Assembly (NCBI RefSeq): GCF_029223185.1
Contig: NZ_JARHUG010000007.1
Coordinates: 147,145-211,144 of the forward strand
DNA length: 64,000 nt
From: Aliiglaciecola sp. CAU 1673
GTDB lineage: Bacteria > Pseudomonadota > Gammaproteobacteria > Enterobacterales > Alteromonadaceae
Direction of reading: 5' to 3'
Shown here: positions 1 through 9,483 of the stretch, one piece after another
Layout of the letters: the number at the start of each line of letters is the position of its first letter
Position numbering within the stretch: position 1 is the stretch's first letter
Program-made: the position numbers and the translations under genes
The notes under the pieces: model-generated
Database searches by the model: none
Seen by the model: only the letters and a program-made list of their open reading frames with translations
What the model was told of the DNA's origin: nothing

Positions 1-10
1 GTCCAAGTGA
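1..10 (+). CDS. 3' end of an upstream gene (last codons only)
   Basis: The bases before the RND permease read Ser-Lys-stop in the frame whose TGA is at 8-10. This stop overlaps the GTG start of the permease in a GTGA arrangement, the usual sign of translational coupling. RND permeases of this type normally follow a membrane-fusion (adaptor) gene, so that is the likely identity, but nothing of the protein is visible. Confidence 0.45.
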
Positions 11-3000
11 ATATCACTCGCCTAGCCATAGAGAACAACCGCATTACCCTGGTCTTGCTGGTGTTGATTTTCTTCGCCGGCTTTCAGACCTTTAACCAGA
101 TGCCACGGGCCTATGATCCGGGTTTTATTGTGCGCACCGCTCAGGTACTGACCTATTTCCCCGGCGCCAGCCCGCAGCGGGTGGAACAGCTGGTGTCGGC
201 ACAAATCGAAGAGGCCGTGAAGGAGATCCCGGAACTGGACTTTGTTAAAAGCGAGTCCCGCACCGGCGTGTCTATTGTACTGGTCAACATTAAAGCCGCT
301 TATAAAGACATGCGCCCTATCTGGGACAATCTGCGCCGCAAGATTGAAGACAAGGTGCCGGATCTGCCCGACAACATTGGCGGGCCATTTATCAATGACG
401 AGTTCGGAGATGTGTATGGCATTGTGCTGACAATCACCGGCGAAGGCTTTGACAATGCCCGCCTGCAGGACGTGGCCGATGAGGTAAAAGACACCCTGCA
501 ACAGATTCCCGATGCGGCCAAAATTGATATTCTCGGCGCTCAGGAAGAGCGTATTTTTGTGGAATACGACAACGCCCGGTTGTCAGAGTTGGGGATATCT
601 CCCCATCAACTGGCGCAGATGTTAGAGGCCCGCAATATCGTGATTTCCGGTGGCGCCTTTAACCTTGGCAATGAGCGTATAGCGCTGGAACCCACCGGCA
701 ACTTTGAATCTGTGGAGGATATCGGAAAGACCGTTATCACCTCGCCTCAGAGTAAACGTCTGGTGATGCTCAGGGACATCGCTCATATTTCCCGCGGCTA
801 TGTGGATCCTCCCAGCACACTGGTACACAGCAGTGGTCAGCGCGCCCTGGCAGTGGCAGTTTCCATGCGTGAGGGCGGTAATAATATCGTCCTGGGTGAA
901 CAGGTGCTGGCTGCGGTCAACCGCCTCGAACAACGATTTCCCCACGGTATTGAATTTGACCTGGTGAATTTCTCGCCCGCCGAAGTCGATGCCAAGGTTA
1001 AGGACTTTATGTCTAACCTGCTGCAGGCCATTGCCGTGGTCACGCTGGTGATGCTGGTCAGCCTGGGTATGCGCACCGGCCTGGTGGTAGCCATGTTAAT
1101 TCCCACCACTATGTTGCTGTCGCTGATTGTGATGTCATTATTTGACATAGGACTGGACCAGATCTCTTTAGCGGCCCTGATTATTGCCCTGGGCATGTTG
1201 GTGGACAATGGCATTGTCATGTCCGAAAGCATCATGGTGCAGATGGAGAAAGGCACCAAAGCGCTGGACGCCGCCATTGCCTCTGCCAATGAACTTAAAG
1301 TGCCGCTGCTGACGGCCTCGTTAACCACCTCTGCGGCCTTCCTGCCCATTTATCTGGCAGAGTCCGATGTAGGTGAATTCACTGCGTCACTGTTCAAAGT
1401 GGTCACCATCACCCTGCTCTGTTCCTGGGTTATTTCCCTGACCATTATTCCCCTGTTGTGTGTGAAATTCCTGAAAATCACACCCTCAGGCGAGGAATTG
1501 AATAAACCGGCCTATGAGTACTATCGTAACTTGTTGAGCTGGATGCTCAGACATAAAGCCGTCACCTTATTGATCACCTCTGCGGTGTTCGCCGTGGCTA
1601 TCTCCGGGTTGTCCTTATTGCCGAAAATCTTCTTCCCGCCTTCGGATCGCAGTTACTTCAAAATGGAACTGGAATTACCCACCGCTTACACCATTGAAGG
1701 TACCGAAGCGGTGGTGGATGCGGTGGAGGGCTTTCTGGCTGACGAGTTGCAGGTCAATGAAGCGCGTCCAGAAGGGATCACCAACTGGGTCAGTTATGTG
1801 GGTGATGCCGGACCGCGCTTTTTGCTCTCCCACAATCCTAAACCCTCAAGTTCAAACTATGCCCTGATCGTGGCGAATGTGTCTGATGTTTCGGCTATCC
1901 CCAACGCTATGGCGAAGATCCGCCAATATGCGCAGGATCACCATCCGGATCTAACCCTCAAACTCAAACTGATTGAAAATGGTCCCTCGGTGGAAAACCC
2001 GGTAGAAGTAAGATTGTCGGGGCTTGATTCAGATCTGCTATTTTTTGCTGTGGAAGAACTTCGCGGCCATTTGCGGCAGATGCCGCAGTTGCAGAATGTC
2101 ACCGACGACTGGGGACAGCGGATCAAGAAATTACGCATCGACATCGATCAGGTCCGTGCCCAGCGCGCCGGGGTCACCAGTCAGGATATTGCGATCTCCC
2201 TGCAATCCGGCCTCACCGGAATGGAGCTGACAGAATACCGGGAGGAGGAAGACTCAATTCCCGTGTTACTGCGCACCGAGGCCAGCGGCCGACAGACGCT
2301 CAGCAAGGTAGAGTCTTTATCCGTCTACGCCCAGTCCAGTGGCCATGCCGTGCCCCTGAGCCAGGTGGCCAGCGTGGAAATGGTCTGGGACATTGCCAAA
2401 GTGTATCGCCGTAATGGTATCCGTACGGTAACGCTGGGAGCACAGCTTGTGGGAGACGCCAATGCGGCCGCTGTGGTCAGTCAGTTAGATGGCTGGCTGC
2501 AAGAACAGCTTCCCCGCTGGCAGAACAGGGTCAGCTATTCATTTGGCGGTGAGCAGGAAAGTTCTGCCAAAGCCAATCAGTCCATTGCAGATAAGCTGTC
2601 CATCGCCGGCATGATTATTCTGGTGTTGCTGGTTGCTCAGTTTAACAGTGTACGTAAGTCGCTGATCGTGCTTTCTACTATCCCGCTGGGACTCATTGGC
2701 GTAGTCATCGGCTTGTTGGTGGCCCGCTCATACTTTGGCTTTATGACCATTCTGGGGATCGTGTCGCTGGCCGGAATTGTGATCAATAACGCCATTGTTC
2801 TGCTGGAACGGATCCAGATTGAACTGGATGCCGGCGTCGCACACTTCGAGGCCATTATCAGTGCCGCTTTGCAGCGTGCCCGGCCGATCCTGCTCACCAC
2901 CGCCACCACGGTGTTAGGATTGATCCCGTTGTATCTGGGGGGAGGAGCCATGTGGGAGCCGATGGCCATCGCTATCATGGCAGGACTGCTGTTTTCCACC

Positions 3001-3069
3001 GTTCTCACCCTTGGGGTTATTCCCGTACTGTATGCCTGGCTTTATGGCGTAAAGGCCAAAACAAGCTAG
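7..3069 (+). CDS. RND-family efflux permease (AcrB/HAE-like)
   Basis: An inner-membrane proton-driven efflux pump subunit of 1020 residues, the usual RND length. TM1 is near residues 12-30. A large periplasmic loop follows, then a TM cluster around residues 335-490, a second loop, and a closing TM cluster from about 865. In TM4 the proton-relay region reads GMLVDNGIVM, so there is one Asp-Asn pair rather than the Asp-Asp of AcrB. In TM10 the matching region reads VINNAIVLLE. This pattern occurs in a branch of the family distinct from AcrB, so the substrate cannot be named. The start is GTG and overlaps the stop of a preceding gene, presumably the adaptor. A good intrinsic terminator follows. 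Confidence 0.9.
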   Translation: MNITRLAIENNRITLVLLVLIFFAGFQTFNQMPRAYDPGFIVRTAQVLTYFPGASPQRVEQLVSAQIEEAVKEIPELDFVKSESRTGVSIVLVNIKAAYKDMRPIWDNLRRKIEDKVPDLPDNIGGPFINDEFGDVYGIVLTITGEGFDNARLQDVADEVKDTLQQIPDAAKIDILGAQEERIFVEYDNARLSELGISPHQLAQMLEARNIVISGGAFNLGNERIALEPTGNFESVEDIGKTVITSPQSKRLVMLRDIAHISRGYVDPPSTLVHSSGQRALAVAVSMREGGNNIVLGEQVLAAVNRLEQRFPHGIEFDLVNFSPAEVDAKVKDFMSNLLQAIAVVTLVMLVSLGMRTGLVVAMLIPTTMLLSLIVMSLFDIGLDQISLAALIIALGMLVDNGIVMSESIMVQMEKGTKALDAAIASANELKVPLLTASLTTSAAFLPIYLAESDVGEFTASLFKVVTITLLCSWVISLTIIPLLCVKFLKITPSGEELNKPAYEYYRNLLSWMLRHKAVTLLITSAVFAVAISGLSLLPKIFFPPSDRSYFKMELELPTAYTIEGTEAVVDAVEGFLADELQVNEARPEGITNWVSYVGDAGPRFLLSHNPKPSSSNYALIVANVSDVSAIPNAMAKIRQYAQDHHPDLTLKLKLIENGPSVENPVEVRLSGLDSDLLFFAVEELRGHLRQMPQLQNVTDDWGQRIKKLRIDIDQVRAQRAGVTSQDIAISLQSGLTGMELTEYREEEDSIPVLLRTEASGRQTLSKVESLSVYAQSSGHAVPLSQVASVEMVWDIAKVYRRNGIRTVTLGAQLVGDANAAAVVSQLDGWLQEQLPRWQNRVSYSFGGEQESSAKANQSIADKLSIAGMIILVLLVAQFNSVRKSLIVLSTIPLGLIGVVIGLLVARSYFGFMTILGIVSLAGIVINNAIVLLERIQIELDAGVAHFEAIISAALQRARPILLTTATTVLGLIPLYLGGGAMWEPMAIAIMAGLLFSTVLTLGVIPVLYAWLYGVKAKTS

Positions 3070-3088
3070 ATAAGGTTCAGCCAACACC

Positions 3089-3111
3089 GGGCAGCACACG
3101 CTGCCCTTTTT
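3089..3111 (+). terminator. Rho-independent terminator after the RND permease
   Basis: A perfect 7-bp stem (GGGCAGC / GCTGCCC) with a 4-base loop is followed directly by TTTTTATT. It lies 20 bases after the permease stop. Confidence 0.85.
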
Positions 3112-3248
3112 ATTGGAGTCATGATGGTATTCGCCCTTGGCCTCTGGATTGCCAAACAAGAACGCTGGCCGATAAAAAGGCATATGGGGCTGTTACCCAA
3201 AAAACAAAGAGATAGGCCACGGCTATGCGCTGATAGCTATCTGATATA

Positions 3249-3671
3249 TCAAGCTTCAACCCACAGCAGAAGACTGGACAGTCCCTGATCTTTAATCAAC
3301 GTCAGGGACATTTGATATGGTTCTGGATTAGAGATGTGATAATCCAGGGTTTCACGATACGGCAGAAAATCATGCACTTTTTGCGGGCTTCCAAAAAGCG
3401 CGATAATTTCTTGTTCATCCATGCCGGGTCGAAGAGCCAGTCCCAACCGCCCCAGAATTTCATCCACTTTATGCAGGGGCAATTCGACCATATCCAGGGC
3501 AATTAGCCGGAGTTCATCCGGATGTTTTTTTGAGCGCAAAAATTCGGTTGCGCCAAATGCCTCACCCAGCCAGTCGCGGCCCATAAAACGCCAGCTGTCA
3601 AAGGTCTCAATAGTTTCCGGGGCCAGAAACTGAGCCAATCTGAGACTGAAGAAATGTTTATGCGGCAGCAA
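3249..3671 (-). CDS. Hypothetical protein, start uncertain
   Basis: I do not recognise the family. The protein is about 140 residues, soluble, without signal peptide or membrane segment. The C-terminal half has a LRPGMDEQEIIALFGSP stretch, reminiscent of short helix-turn modules that begin with a Gly-x-Pro loop. The chosen start is a TTG preceded by AAGGACG. The same frame stays open for roughly 30 further codons upstream (to about 3760) and reads like genuine protein (for example CFDDIQGRPLL), yet it contains no ATG or GTG. Either an unusual start is used or the original 5' end has decayed. It lies downstream of the HD-GYP gene on the same strand, about 220 bases away, and may be transcribed separately. 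Confidence 0.6.
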   Translation of the reverse strand: MLPHKHFFSLRLAQFLAPETIETFDSWRFMGRDWLGEAFGATEFLRSKKHPDELRLIALDMVELPLHKVDEILGRLGLALRPGMDEQEIIALFGSPQKVHDFLPYRETLDYHISNPEPYQMSLTLIKDQGLSSLLLWVEA

Positions 3672-3893
3672 AGGACGTCCTTGAATGTCGTCAAAGCAGC
3701 GCTGATTTATCCTACCTCTGATAAACGACGCTTTACCAACTGGCTGTTTTCTTTAGCTTAAGTATTGCATAAGTCGCGCAGGTCGTTAGGGATATCGAAG
3801 CTTACATGGGAAATTGTTGAGGACGAAGCATCGATTGAAATGCATCTCCACCAAAGAAGGCTCCAATTTTAAGTAAAAAAATGCGGGGACTTA

Positions 3894-5144
3894 TCAGCCC
3901 TTATCCACAAAATAGCTGATGCGGGCGCGTGGATTGAGGTATTCAAATACCGGTTGTGGTAACTGGGCGGGTTTGAGCACCCTATCGATTTTGACGTCGC
4001 TGTCCTTGAGATCGATCATCGGCGCTTCAGTGCTGGGTACACTGCCATCATATAGCAGCACCGAGGGATTAAGCAGGTCGGCGGTATTCACCGACATCAC
4101 CATACCAACCCGCTTGTCAGTAAGTTGAACTAAAGAGCCCGGTGGATAAACACCAAGCAAGGTCACCAGGACCTTGGTTTCCCGATCGGCCAGCTTGCCC
4201 TTCATCTGCTTAAACAGATGAGAAAGCGCAGCATAAGGGATCTTACCTGGCTCGCCCCGGTTGGGATGACAGAGATTGTCATATTGATTGACCAGGACCA
4301 GGATCTTGGCCAAGGGATGCATATCCGTGCCCTTAAGGCCGCGGGGGTAACCACTGCCGTCTTCAAATTCGTGGTGTTGCAGCACCAAAGGTAATAGTGA
4401 CTTGGGGAAGTTATCGGACAACGACAATAATTCGACGCCATACTGGCAGTGCATCTTCAGCAGGTTTTCTTCGGGTTTAGTCAGGGCGCCAGGCTTTCTC
4501 AGGACCGAGGTTGGGATCTTGAGCTTCCCCACATCGTGAAACAGTGCCGCCAGCCCAAGATCTTTTGCATCCTGCTTACTCAATTTGCATTGCTTCGCCA
4601 TCATCATGGCCAGCACAGAGACATTCAGCGAATGAAAGTAGAGATCTTCACCTTGTTTGTCTGGGTTCATCAGGTGCAAGACCACACTGCCCTCATCCAT
4701 GATCATATCGGCCATATCACCGATCATCTGCTGGGCATCCTCAATCGCTTCCAGTGGACGGCTACCCAACTTGCCCATCAGGTTGCGAACCTGGATCATA
4801 CTGCGTTGAAAGGCTTTCTCGGTTCTTTGCAGACTGCGACGGAAATCCTTTAAGCGCTCAATCCGCTCCCTTTTCTCCCTTTCCATCTGCTCTTTGAGTT
4901 TGAGTACTTCCGGATCTTCTGCCTCTACCACAACAGGCTTTTTAGGCATGGGCGGTACGGCAACATCACTTTTATCCTGGTCAATGACCACAAAGGGCAG
5001 TTTCAGGGAGCGGATCACCCGGATCTGTTCATCGGTGGAGAGCTTAAAGCTGTTGAACAGGAAAGGATGCTTCATCCAACCCGAAGGCAATCTCACATAC
5101 ATACCAACCAGCAGTTGATCGGGATGGATTTTCAGCTTAGCCAC
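3894..5144 (-). CDS. HD-GYP domain cyclic-di-GMP phosphodiesterase
   Basis: Predicted to hydrolyse the second messenger c-di-GMP. The N-terminal 60 residues match the DUF3391 type that often precedes HD-GYP domains. Residues about 80-125 are charged and probably coiled coil. The HD-GYP domain follows with its metal ligands intact: His171 (YFHSLNVS), His203-Asp204 (LFHDVGK), His232, His257-His258, the GYP signature at 265-267 (GSGYPRGLKG), and Asp289. It is a cytosolic protein of 416 residues. It starts 4 bases after the mazG stop, so it is the last gene of the recO-to-mazG operon. A run of seven T on the coding strand follows the stop and may form part of a weak terminator. Confidence 0.93.
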   Translation of the reverse strand: MAKLKIHPDQLLVGMYVRLPSGWMKHPFLFNSFKLSTDEQIRVIRSLKLPFVVIDQDKSDVAVPPMPKKPVVVEAEDPEVLKLKEQMEREKRERIERLKDFRRSLQRTEKAFQRSMIQVRNLMGKLGSRPLEAIEDAQQMIGDMADMIMDEGSVVLHLMNPDKQGEDLYFHSLNVSVLAMMMAKQCKLSKQDAKDLGLAALFHDVGKLKIPTSVLRKPGALTKPEENLLKMHCQYGVELLSLSDNFPKSLLPLVLQHHEFEDGSGYPRGLKGTDMHPLAKILVLVNQYDNLCHPNRGEPGKIPYAALSHLFKQMKGKLADRETKVLVTLLGVYPPGSLVQLTDKRVGMVMSVNTADLLNPSVLLYDGSVPSTEAPMIDLKDSDVKIDRVLKPAQLPQPVFEYLNPRARISYFVDKG

Positions 5145-5148
5145 AGAA

Positions 5149-5958
5149 TTAGTCCTTCTTTACCCGCTGCCACACTCTTTCCATCTCCTCCAGGCTACAA
5201 TCAGCTAGCTGTTTGCCCTGTTTGTGAATATGGTCTTCTACCTGACGAAAGCGCTTTTCAAATTTATTGTTGGCGCGCCTTAGCAATGTTTCCGGATCCT
5301 TTTTCAGCTTACGGGCAAGGTTGACGGTAGCGAAGAGTAAATCACCCAGTTCTTCTTCCAGGGCTTGTTCATCAAGATGGGGCTTGTTCAGTTCTACTTT
5401 GACCTCCAGGATCTCTTCCTGGATTTTGTCGAATACACCGTCCGTATCAGGCCAGTCAAAGCCAACAGTGGCACAACGTTTTTGCAACTTGGCAGCACGT
5501 TTTAAGGCGGGCAGCGTTTGCGGAATATTGTCTAACAGGCTGGCGATACCCTCGCTTAATTTGTCCTGACGCTCTTTGGCCTTTTCCGCTTCCCAGTTGG
5601 CTTTAACCTGTGACTCATCAAAATCCTGGTTGGCAAATACATGGGGATGACGGCGGATAAGCTTTTCCACCATGCCCCCTGCGATGGCATCAAAATCAAA
5701 CCAGGCTTTTTCCTTTCCCAATCTGGCATAGAACACCACTTGAAACAGCAAGTCACCGAGCTCTTCGCGAATATCCTCAGGATTGCCCTTTTCGATGGCA
5801 TCTACCACCTCATATACCTCTTCGATGGTAAAAGGCACGATGGTGGAAAAATCCTGCTTGAGATCCCAGGGACAGCCCCCTACCGGATCCCTCAGCCTGT
5901 CCATCACCCAAAGCAGTTGTTCGATGGCGCTATGTGAGGGATCAGGCTGCTGTTTCAA
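5149..5958 (-). CDS. mazG: Nucleoside triphosphate pyrophosphohydrolase MazG
   Basis: Hydrolyses NTPs and dNTPs to the monophosphate plus pyrophosphate. In E. coli, MazG also lowers ppGpp levels. The protein has 269 residues, close to the E. coli length of 263. It has two tandem MazG domains, each with the EExxE...ExxD metal motif: residues 46-50 with 65-69 in the first (IEEVYE, REELGDLLFQ), and EEILEVKVE with EEELGDLLFA in the second. It begins 16 bases after relA, the classical relA-mazG arrangement. Confidence 0.96.
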   Translation of the reverse strand: MKQQPDPSHSAIEQLLWVMDRLRDPVGGCPWDLKQDFSTIVPFTIEEVYEVVDAIEKGNPEDIREELGDLLFQVVFYARLGKEKAWFDFDAIAGGMVEKLIRRHPHVFANQDFDESQVKANWEAEKAKERQDKLSEGIASLLDNIPQTLPALKRAAKLQKRCATVGFDWPDTDGVFDKIQEEILEVKVELNKPHLDEQALEEELGDLLFATVNLARKLKKDPETLLRRANNKFEKRFRQVEDHIHKQGKQLADCSLEEMERVWQRVKKD

Positions 5959-5974
5959 AGGCTAACTCCGGTGA

Positions 5975-8122
5975 TTAGTGCTCGATACGCTTGATTTCAT
6001 GAATGCCGTTTATCTGCTTGATCCTGGCCATCATCTTGGCCAGCGCGTTAAGATCCTTAACCTCAATTTTAAGCACAATTCGGGCGTGGTGATCTTTATG
6101 ATTGCTGTGGCTGTTAACCGCCAGCAAGCCGACTTTCTCATTGGCCAACACCGTGGTGATGTCTCTTAAGATGCCATCCCTGTCAGCACAGCGAATATCC
6201 ACTTCTGTCTGAAACGCACCACTGGGCGCTCCAGCCCAATGCACATCCAGCATACGCTCAGGATGTTCCTCTGTCAGATGCGCCAATTGTTCACAATCTT
6301 CGCGGTGGACGCTAACGCCTCGGCCAATGGTGATATAGCCAACTATGGGGTCTCCCGGCAGCGGCTGACAACATCCGGCTAATTGGGTCATTAAATTGCC
6401 CACGCCTTCGACCACCACGGCGCCTTTACCCTGCCCCTGACCGGAGCGAGTTTTAATTCTGGGATCCATGCTTGGCGGCGGCGCATGGCGCTGCTGCAGG
6501 AAATTAACCACCTGATTCAAACGCAGATCGCCACCACCAATGGCCACATAGAGATCATCCAGGCTGGCCATATTGAATTTCTCAAGAGCCTCAGCCGCTT
6601 CCTTGGCAGGCAGGCCAACACGCTGCAGTTCTTTTTCCAGTGTCTCTTTACCGGCGGCCAGATTTTTATCCCGGTCCAGCTTCTTAAACCAGGTGTGGAT
6701 CTTGGCGCGGGCCCTTGAGGAATGCACATAGCCTAAGTTCGGATTCATCCAGTCGCGGCTGGGATTAGGTTGTTTACCAGTGAGGATTTCCACCTGATCG
6801 CCGGTTTGCAACTGGTAAGTAAAAGGCACAATCCGACCTGATACCTTAGCGCCGATACAGCGATGGCCCACATTACTATGAATGTAATAGGCGAAATCCA
6901 GCGGTGTGGAGCCAAGAGGCAAATCCACCACATCGCCTTTGGGGGTAAACACATAAACCCGGTCATCAAATACCTGACTACGCAGTTCTTCAACCAAATC
7001 GCCCGACTCGGCCATTTCTTCCTGCCACAGCAGAATCTTGCGTAGCCAGTTAATCTTATCTTCATAGCCGGAACGCCCGCCGGCGGTACCTTCTTTGTAT
7101 TTCCAGTGGGCCGCCACCCCCAGCTCCGCATCTTGATGCATCTGCTGGGTACGAATTTGAATTTCCACCGAACGGCCGGCCGGTCCCACAATCACCGTAT
7201 GAATAGACTGATAACCATTAGGTTTAGGTGTAGCGATATAATCATCGAACTCGCGTGGAATATGCTTCCAATTGGCATGAACGGTGCCTAATGCGCCATA
7301 ACAATCCTGAAGCCTGTCGGCGATAATACGCACTGCACGGATATCGAAAAGCTCGTCAAAATCAAGATGCTTCTTCTGCATCTTCTTCCAGATACTGTAT
7401 ATATGCTTGGGACGACCATAGACCTGGGCGCGAATTTGCTGCTCTTCTAATTTGGCCTGCAAACTGGTGACGAAATCGTCTATATAACGCTCTCTGTCCT
7501 CGCGCTTTTCATCCAATAACTTGGCAATCTGCTTGTAGGTCTCAGGGTGCAGGAAGCGAAAGGCCATATCCTCCAGCTCCCATTTCAGCTGTCCTATGCC
7601 TAATCGATTGGCCAGAGGCGCATAAATACTGGCGCACTCCCGAGCCACCAGTACCCGGGTTTCCTCATCGGCACTTTTCACCTGATGCAGCGCACAGACC
7701 CGTTCGGCGAGCTTGATCACCACCGCACGCACATCTTCCACCATAGACAACAACATACGGCGCAGGTTATCAATTTGCGCTTCGTCTTTACGGGCATGTT
7801 TACTGTGCAGATTGCGGATAGCCGCCATGCGACGCACACCTTCCACCAGCTTCCAGACATTGGCACCCAAGCGATCGGTGATCTGCTGCTCAGTCCACTG
7901 CTCTGCTTCCACCAGGGGCAGCATCAGCGCCGTTTGCAGAGTCTCATCGTCCATATGCAGTTCGTGCAGGATTTCCACCATCTCACGTCCTGCACTGGGC
8001 AAATTAAAACGGTCCTGCAAGGCTTGTAGCTTGTCGGCAGTGCCTTTAGGCAGTTGCAAAGACGTCAACCATTCCTCGAATGGCACGCTGACCTGTTTAT
8101 GCACTTTGCGAATTGAGACCAT
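5975..8122 (-). CDS. relA: (p)ppGpp synthetase RelA
   Basis: Makes the stringent-response alarmone (p)ppGpp on stalled ribosomes. At 715 residues it is a long RSH protein. The N-terminal hydrolase-like domain lacks the His-Asp metal pair, so it should not hydrolyse ppGpp. The synthetase domain (about 230-350) carries the EFDD motif at 291-294, the ExDD form typical of monofunctional RelA rather than the RxKD form of SpoT, followed by the GYQSIHT substrate loop. A TGS domain (about 390-450) and a C-terminal ACT domain complete it. AGGA sits 6 bases before the ATG. rlmD lies 26 bases upstream and mazG 16 bases downstream. Confidence 0.97.
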   Translation of the reverse strand: MVSIRKVHKQVSVPFEEWLTSLQLPKGTADKLQALQDRFNLPSAGREMVEILHELHMDDETLQTALMLPLVEAEQWTEQQITDRLGANVWKLVEGVRRMAAIRNLHSKHARKDEAQIDNLRRMLLSMVEDVRAVVIKLAERVCALHQVKSADEETRVLVARECASIYAPLANRLGIGQLKWELEDMAFRFLHPETYKQIAKLLDEKREDRERYIDDFVTSLQAKLEEQQIRAQVYGRPKHIYSIWKKMQKKHLDFDELFDIRAVRIIADRLQDCYGALGTVHANWKHIPREFDDYIATPKPNGYQSIHTVIVGPAGRSVEIQIRTQQMHQDAELGVAAHWKYKEGTAGGRSGYEDKINWLRKILLWQEEMAESGDLVEELRSQVFDDRVYVFTPKGDVVDLPLGSTPLDFAYYIHSNVGHRCIGAKVSGRIVPFTYQLQTGDQVEILTGKQPNPSRDWMNPNLGYVHSSRARAKIHTWFKKLDRDKNLAAGKETLEKELQRVGLPAKEAAEALEKFNMASLDDLYVAIGGGDLRLNQVVNFLQQRHAPPPSMDPRIKTRSGQGQGKGAVVVEGVGNLMTQLAGCCQPLPGDPIVGYITIGRGVSVHREDCEQLAHLTEEHPERMLDVHWAGAPSGAFQTEVDIRCADRDGILRDITTVLANEKVGLLAVNSHSNHKDHHARIVLKIEVKDLNALAKMMARIKQINGIHEIKRIEH

Positions 8123-8148
8123 TTTCTATCCTGTAGAACGCTGGCGGG

Positions 8149-9483
8149 TTATTTGGGTACCAATAATGCCATGAGTTCGGTATGGGCGGTGCCCGGGAAC
8201 ATATCCATCAGACCTATTCTATCCAGTCGCCAACCTTTCTCAACCAACAGACCTGCATCCCGGGCGAAGGTCGCCGGATTGCAGGACACATAAAGCACTT
8301 GCTTAGGTGCAAGACGAGGAAGATATGGCATCAGGGCCTGTGCCCCGGCTCGTGCCGGGTCAAGCAATATCTTATCCACCTGCCCAATGCTTTTTATTAA
8401 GGCGTCGAGCTGTTTGCTATCGGATAAATCCACTTGCTTGAATTGAGCATCCAATCCATGTGCCTGTGCATTGCCTAAAGCTCTTTCCACCATCGGCTTC
8501 AGGCCTTCAAAGCCGCTGACTTGCGCCCCTTGTTTTGCCATGGGCAGGCTGAAATTGCCCACCCCACAGAAAAAATCCAAAACCTTTTCACCAGGCTGAA
8601 TGTCCAGCCAGGACAGAGCCTGTGCCACCATCGCCTGGTTTAGTGGGCCGTTGACCTGCACGAAATCGTTGGTCCCGACCTTAAGACTGATATCCGGCAT
8701 TGGGGCGTAGCTTGCTTCTCCTTGGGGCCCCGCCAAATGCTCGAACTGTCCCTGATTGTTTTCAAGCAGCAATTGGCAACCATGTTTATCGGCAAAATCC
8801 ACCAGCGCGTTGCGATCTGCCTCGCTAAGCGGGCGGGTGACGCGAAGACACAACTGCAGCAGATTATCGGCATCAAACAGACTGATATGGCCCAGGTGTT
8901 TTACCCCTTTAAGGCGTTTCAGCAGCGGCAACAAGGCTGGCAGCAGGGCTTGTAACGCGCTGGTGAGCACCTGACATTCGTGAATGCCCACCACTTTGTC
9001 GCTAGCCTTGGCGCGAAAACCAATACGTACATCATTGTCACGCTGGGCATCAATGGCCAGTCGTGCCTTACGCCGGTAGCCTTTGTCCGCTCCCATCAGC
9101 GCCGCTTGCCATGGCAGTGTATCGATATGTCCAAGACGAGAGAGCAACTCTCCCACAGCCTTTGTTTTGTGCCGCAATAAATCAGCCTGGCCGATATGCT
9201 GATTCTGACAGCCACCACAGTCGTTAATATGTGGACAAAAAGGGACAATACGTTCGTTGGACGCTTTTTGCACCTTGGTGGCAATGCCATGCCAGACTTT
9301 GCTTTTCTGCTCGGTGATGCGCACATCCACCTGCTCGCCAGGTAATGCCCCTTCCACAAACACCACAGGTTGATGGCTGCGACAGACCCCAAGACCGCCA
9401 TGCTCCATGTCATCAATGACCAGGCTGACCTTGCCAACCGGCTTGGACTTAGGCTTCTTTGGCGCCTTATAAATCTGTACCAT
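8149..9483 (-). CDS. rlmD: 23S rRNA (uracil-1939-C5)-methyltransferase RlmD
   Basis: SAM-dependent enzyme that makes m5U1939 in 23S rRNA. An N-terminal TRAM domain (about 15-75) precedes the four cysteines of the 4Fe-4S cluster at 83, 89, 92 and 170. The SAM motif is LDFFCGVGNFSLP near 302-314. A LLDPAR motif at about 373 is followed by the catalytic Cys401 in YVSCNPATFARD. The length (444) fits the family (E. coli 433). The ATG overlaps the acpS stop by one base (TGATG), so translation is probably coupled. Confidence 0.96.
   Translation of the reverse strand: MVQIYKAPKKPKSKPVGKVSLVIDDMEHGGLGVCRSHQPVVFVEGALPGEQVDVRITEQKSKVWHGIATKVQKASNERIVPFCPHINDCGGCQNQHIGQADLLRHKTKAVGELLSRLGHIDTLPWQAALMGADKGYRRKARLAIDAQRDNDVRIGFRAKASDKVVGIHECQVLTSALQALLPALLPLLKRLKGVKHLGHISLFDADNLLQLCLRVTRPLSEADRNALVDFADKHGCQLLLENNQGQFEHLAGPQGEASYAPMPDISLKVGTNDFVQVNGPLNQAMVAQALSWLDIQPGEKVLDFFCGVGNFSLPMAKQGAQVSGFEGLKPMVERALGNAQAHGLDAQFKQVDLSDSKQLDALIKSIGQVDKILLDPARAGAQALMPYLPRLAPKQVLYVSCNPATFARDAGLLVEKGWRLDRIGLMDMFPGTAHTELMALLVPK

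Noticed and set aside
837..1349. A 170-codon antisense frame inside the RND permease gene, and similar long antisense frames inside mazG, relA and the glutamate-synthase fusion
   Set aside because: These are shadows of GC-rich third positions in the true genes, with low-complexity composition and no ribosome-binding sites.
3121..3288. A 55-codon frame with GGAG before its ATG, right after the RND terminator
   Set aside because: It lies behind a strong terminator, resembles nothing known and overlaps the end of the minus-strand gene. It looks like chance.
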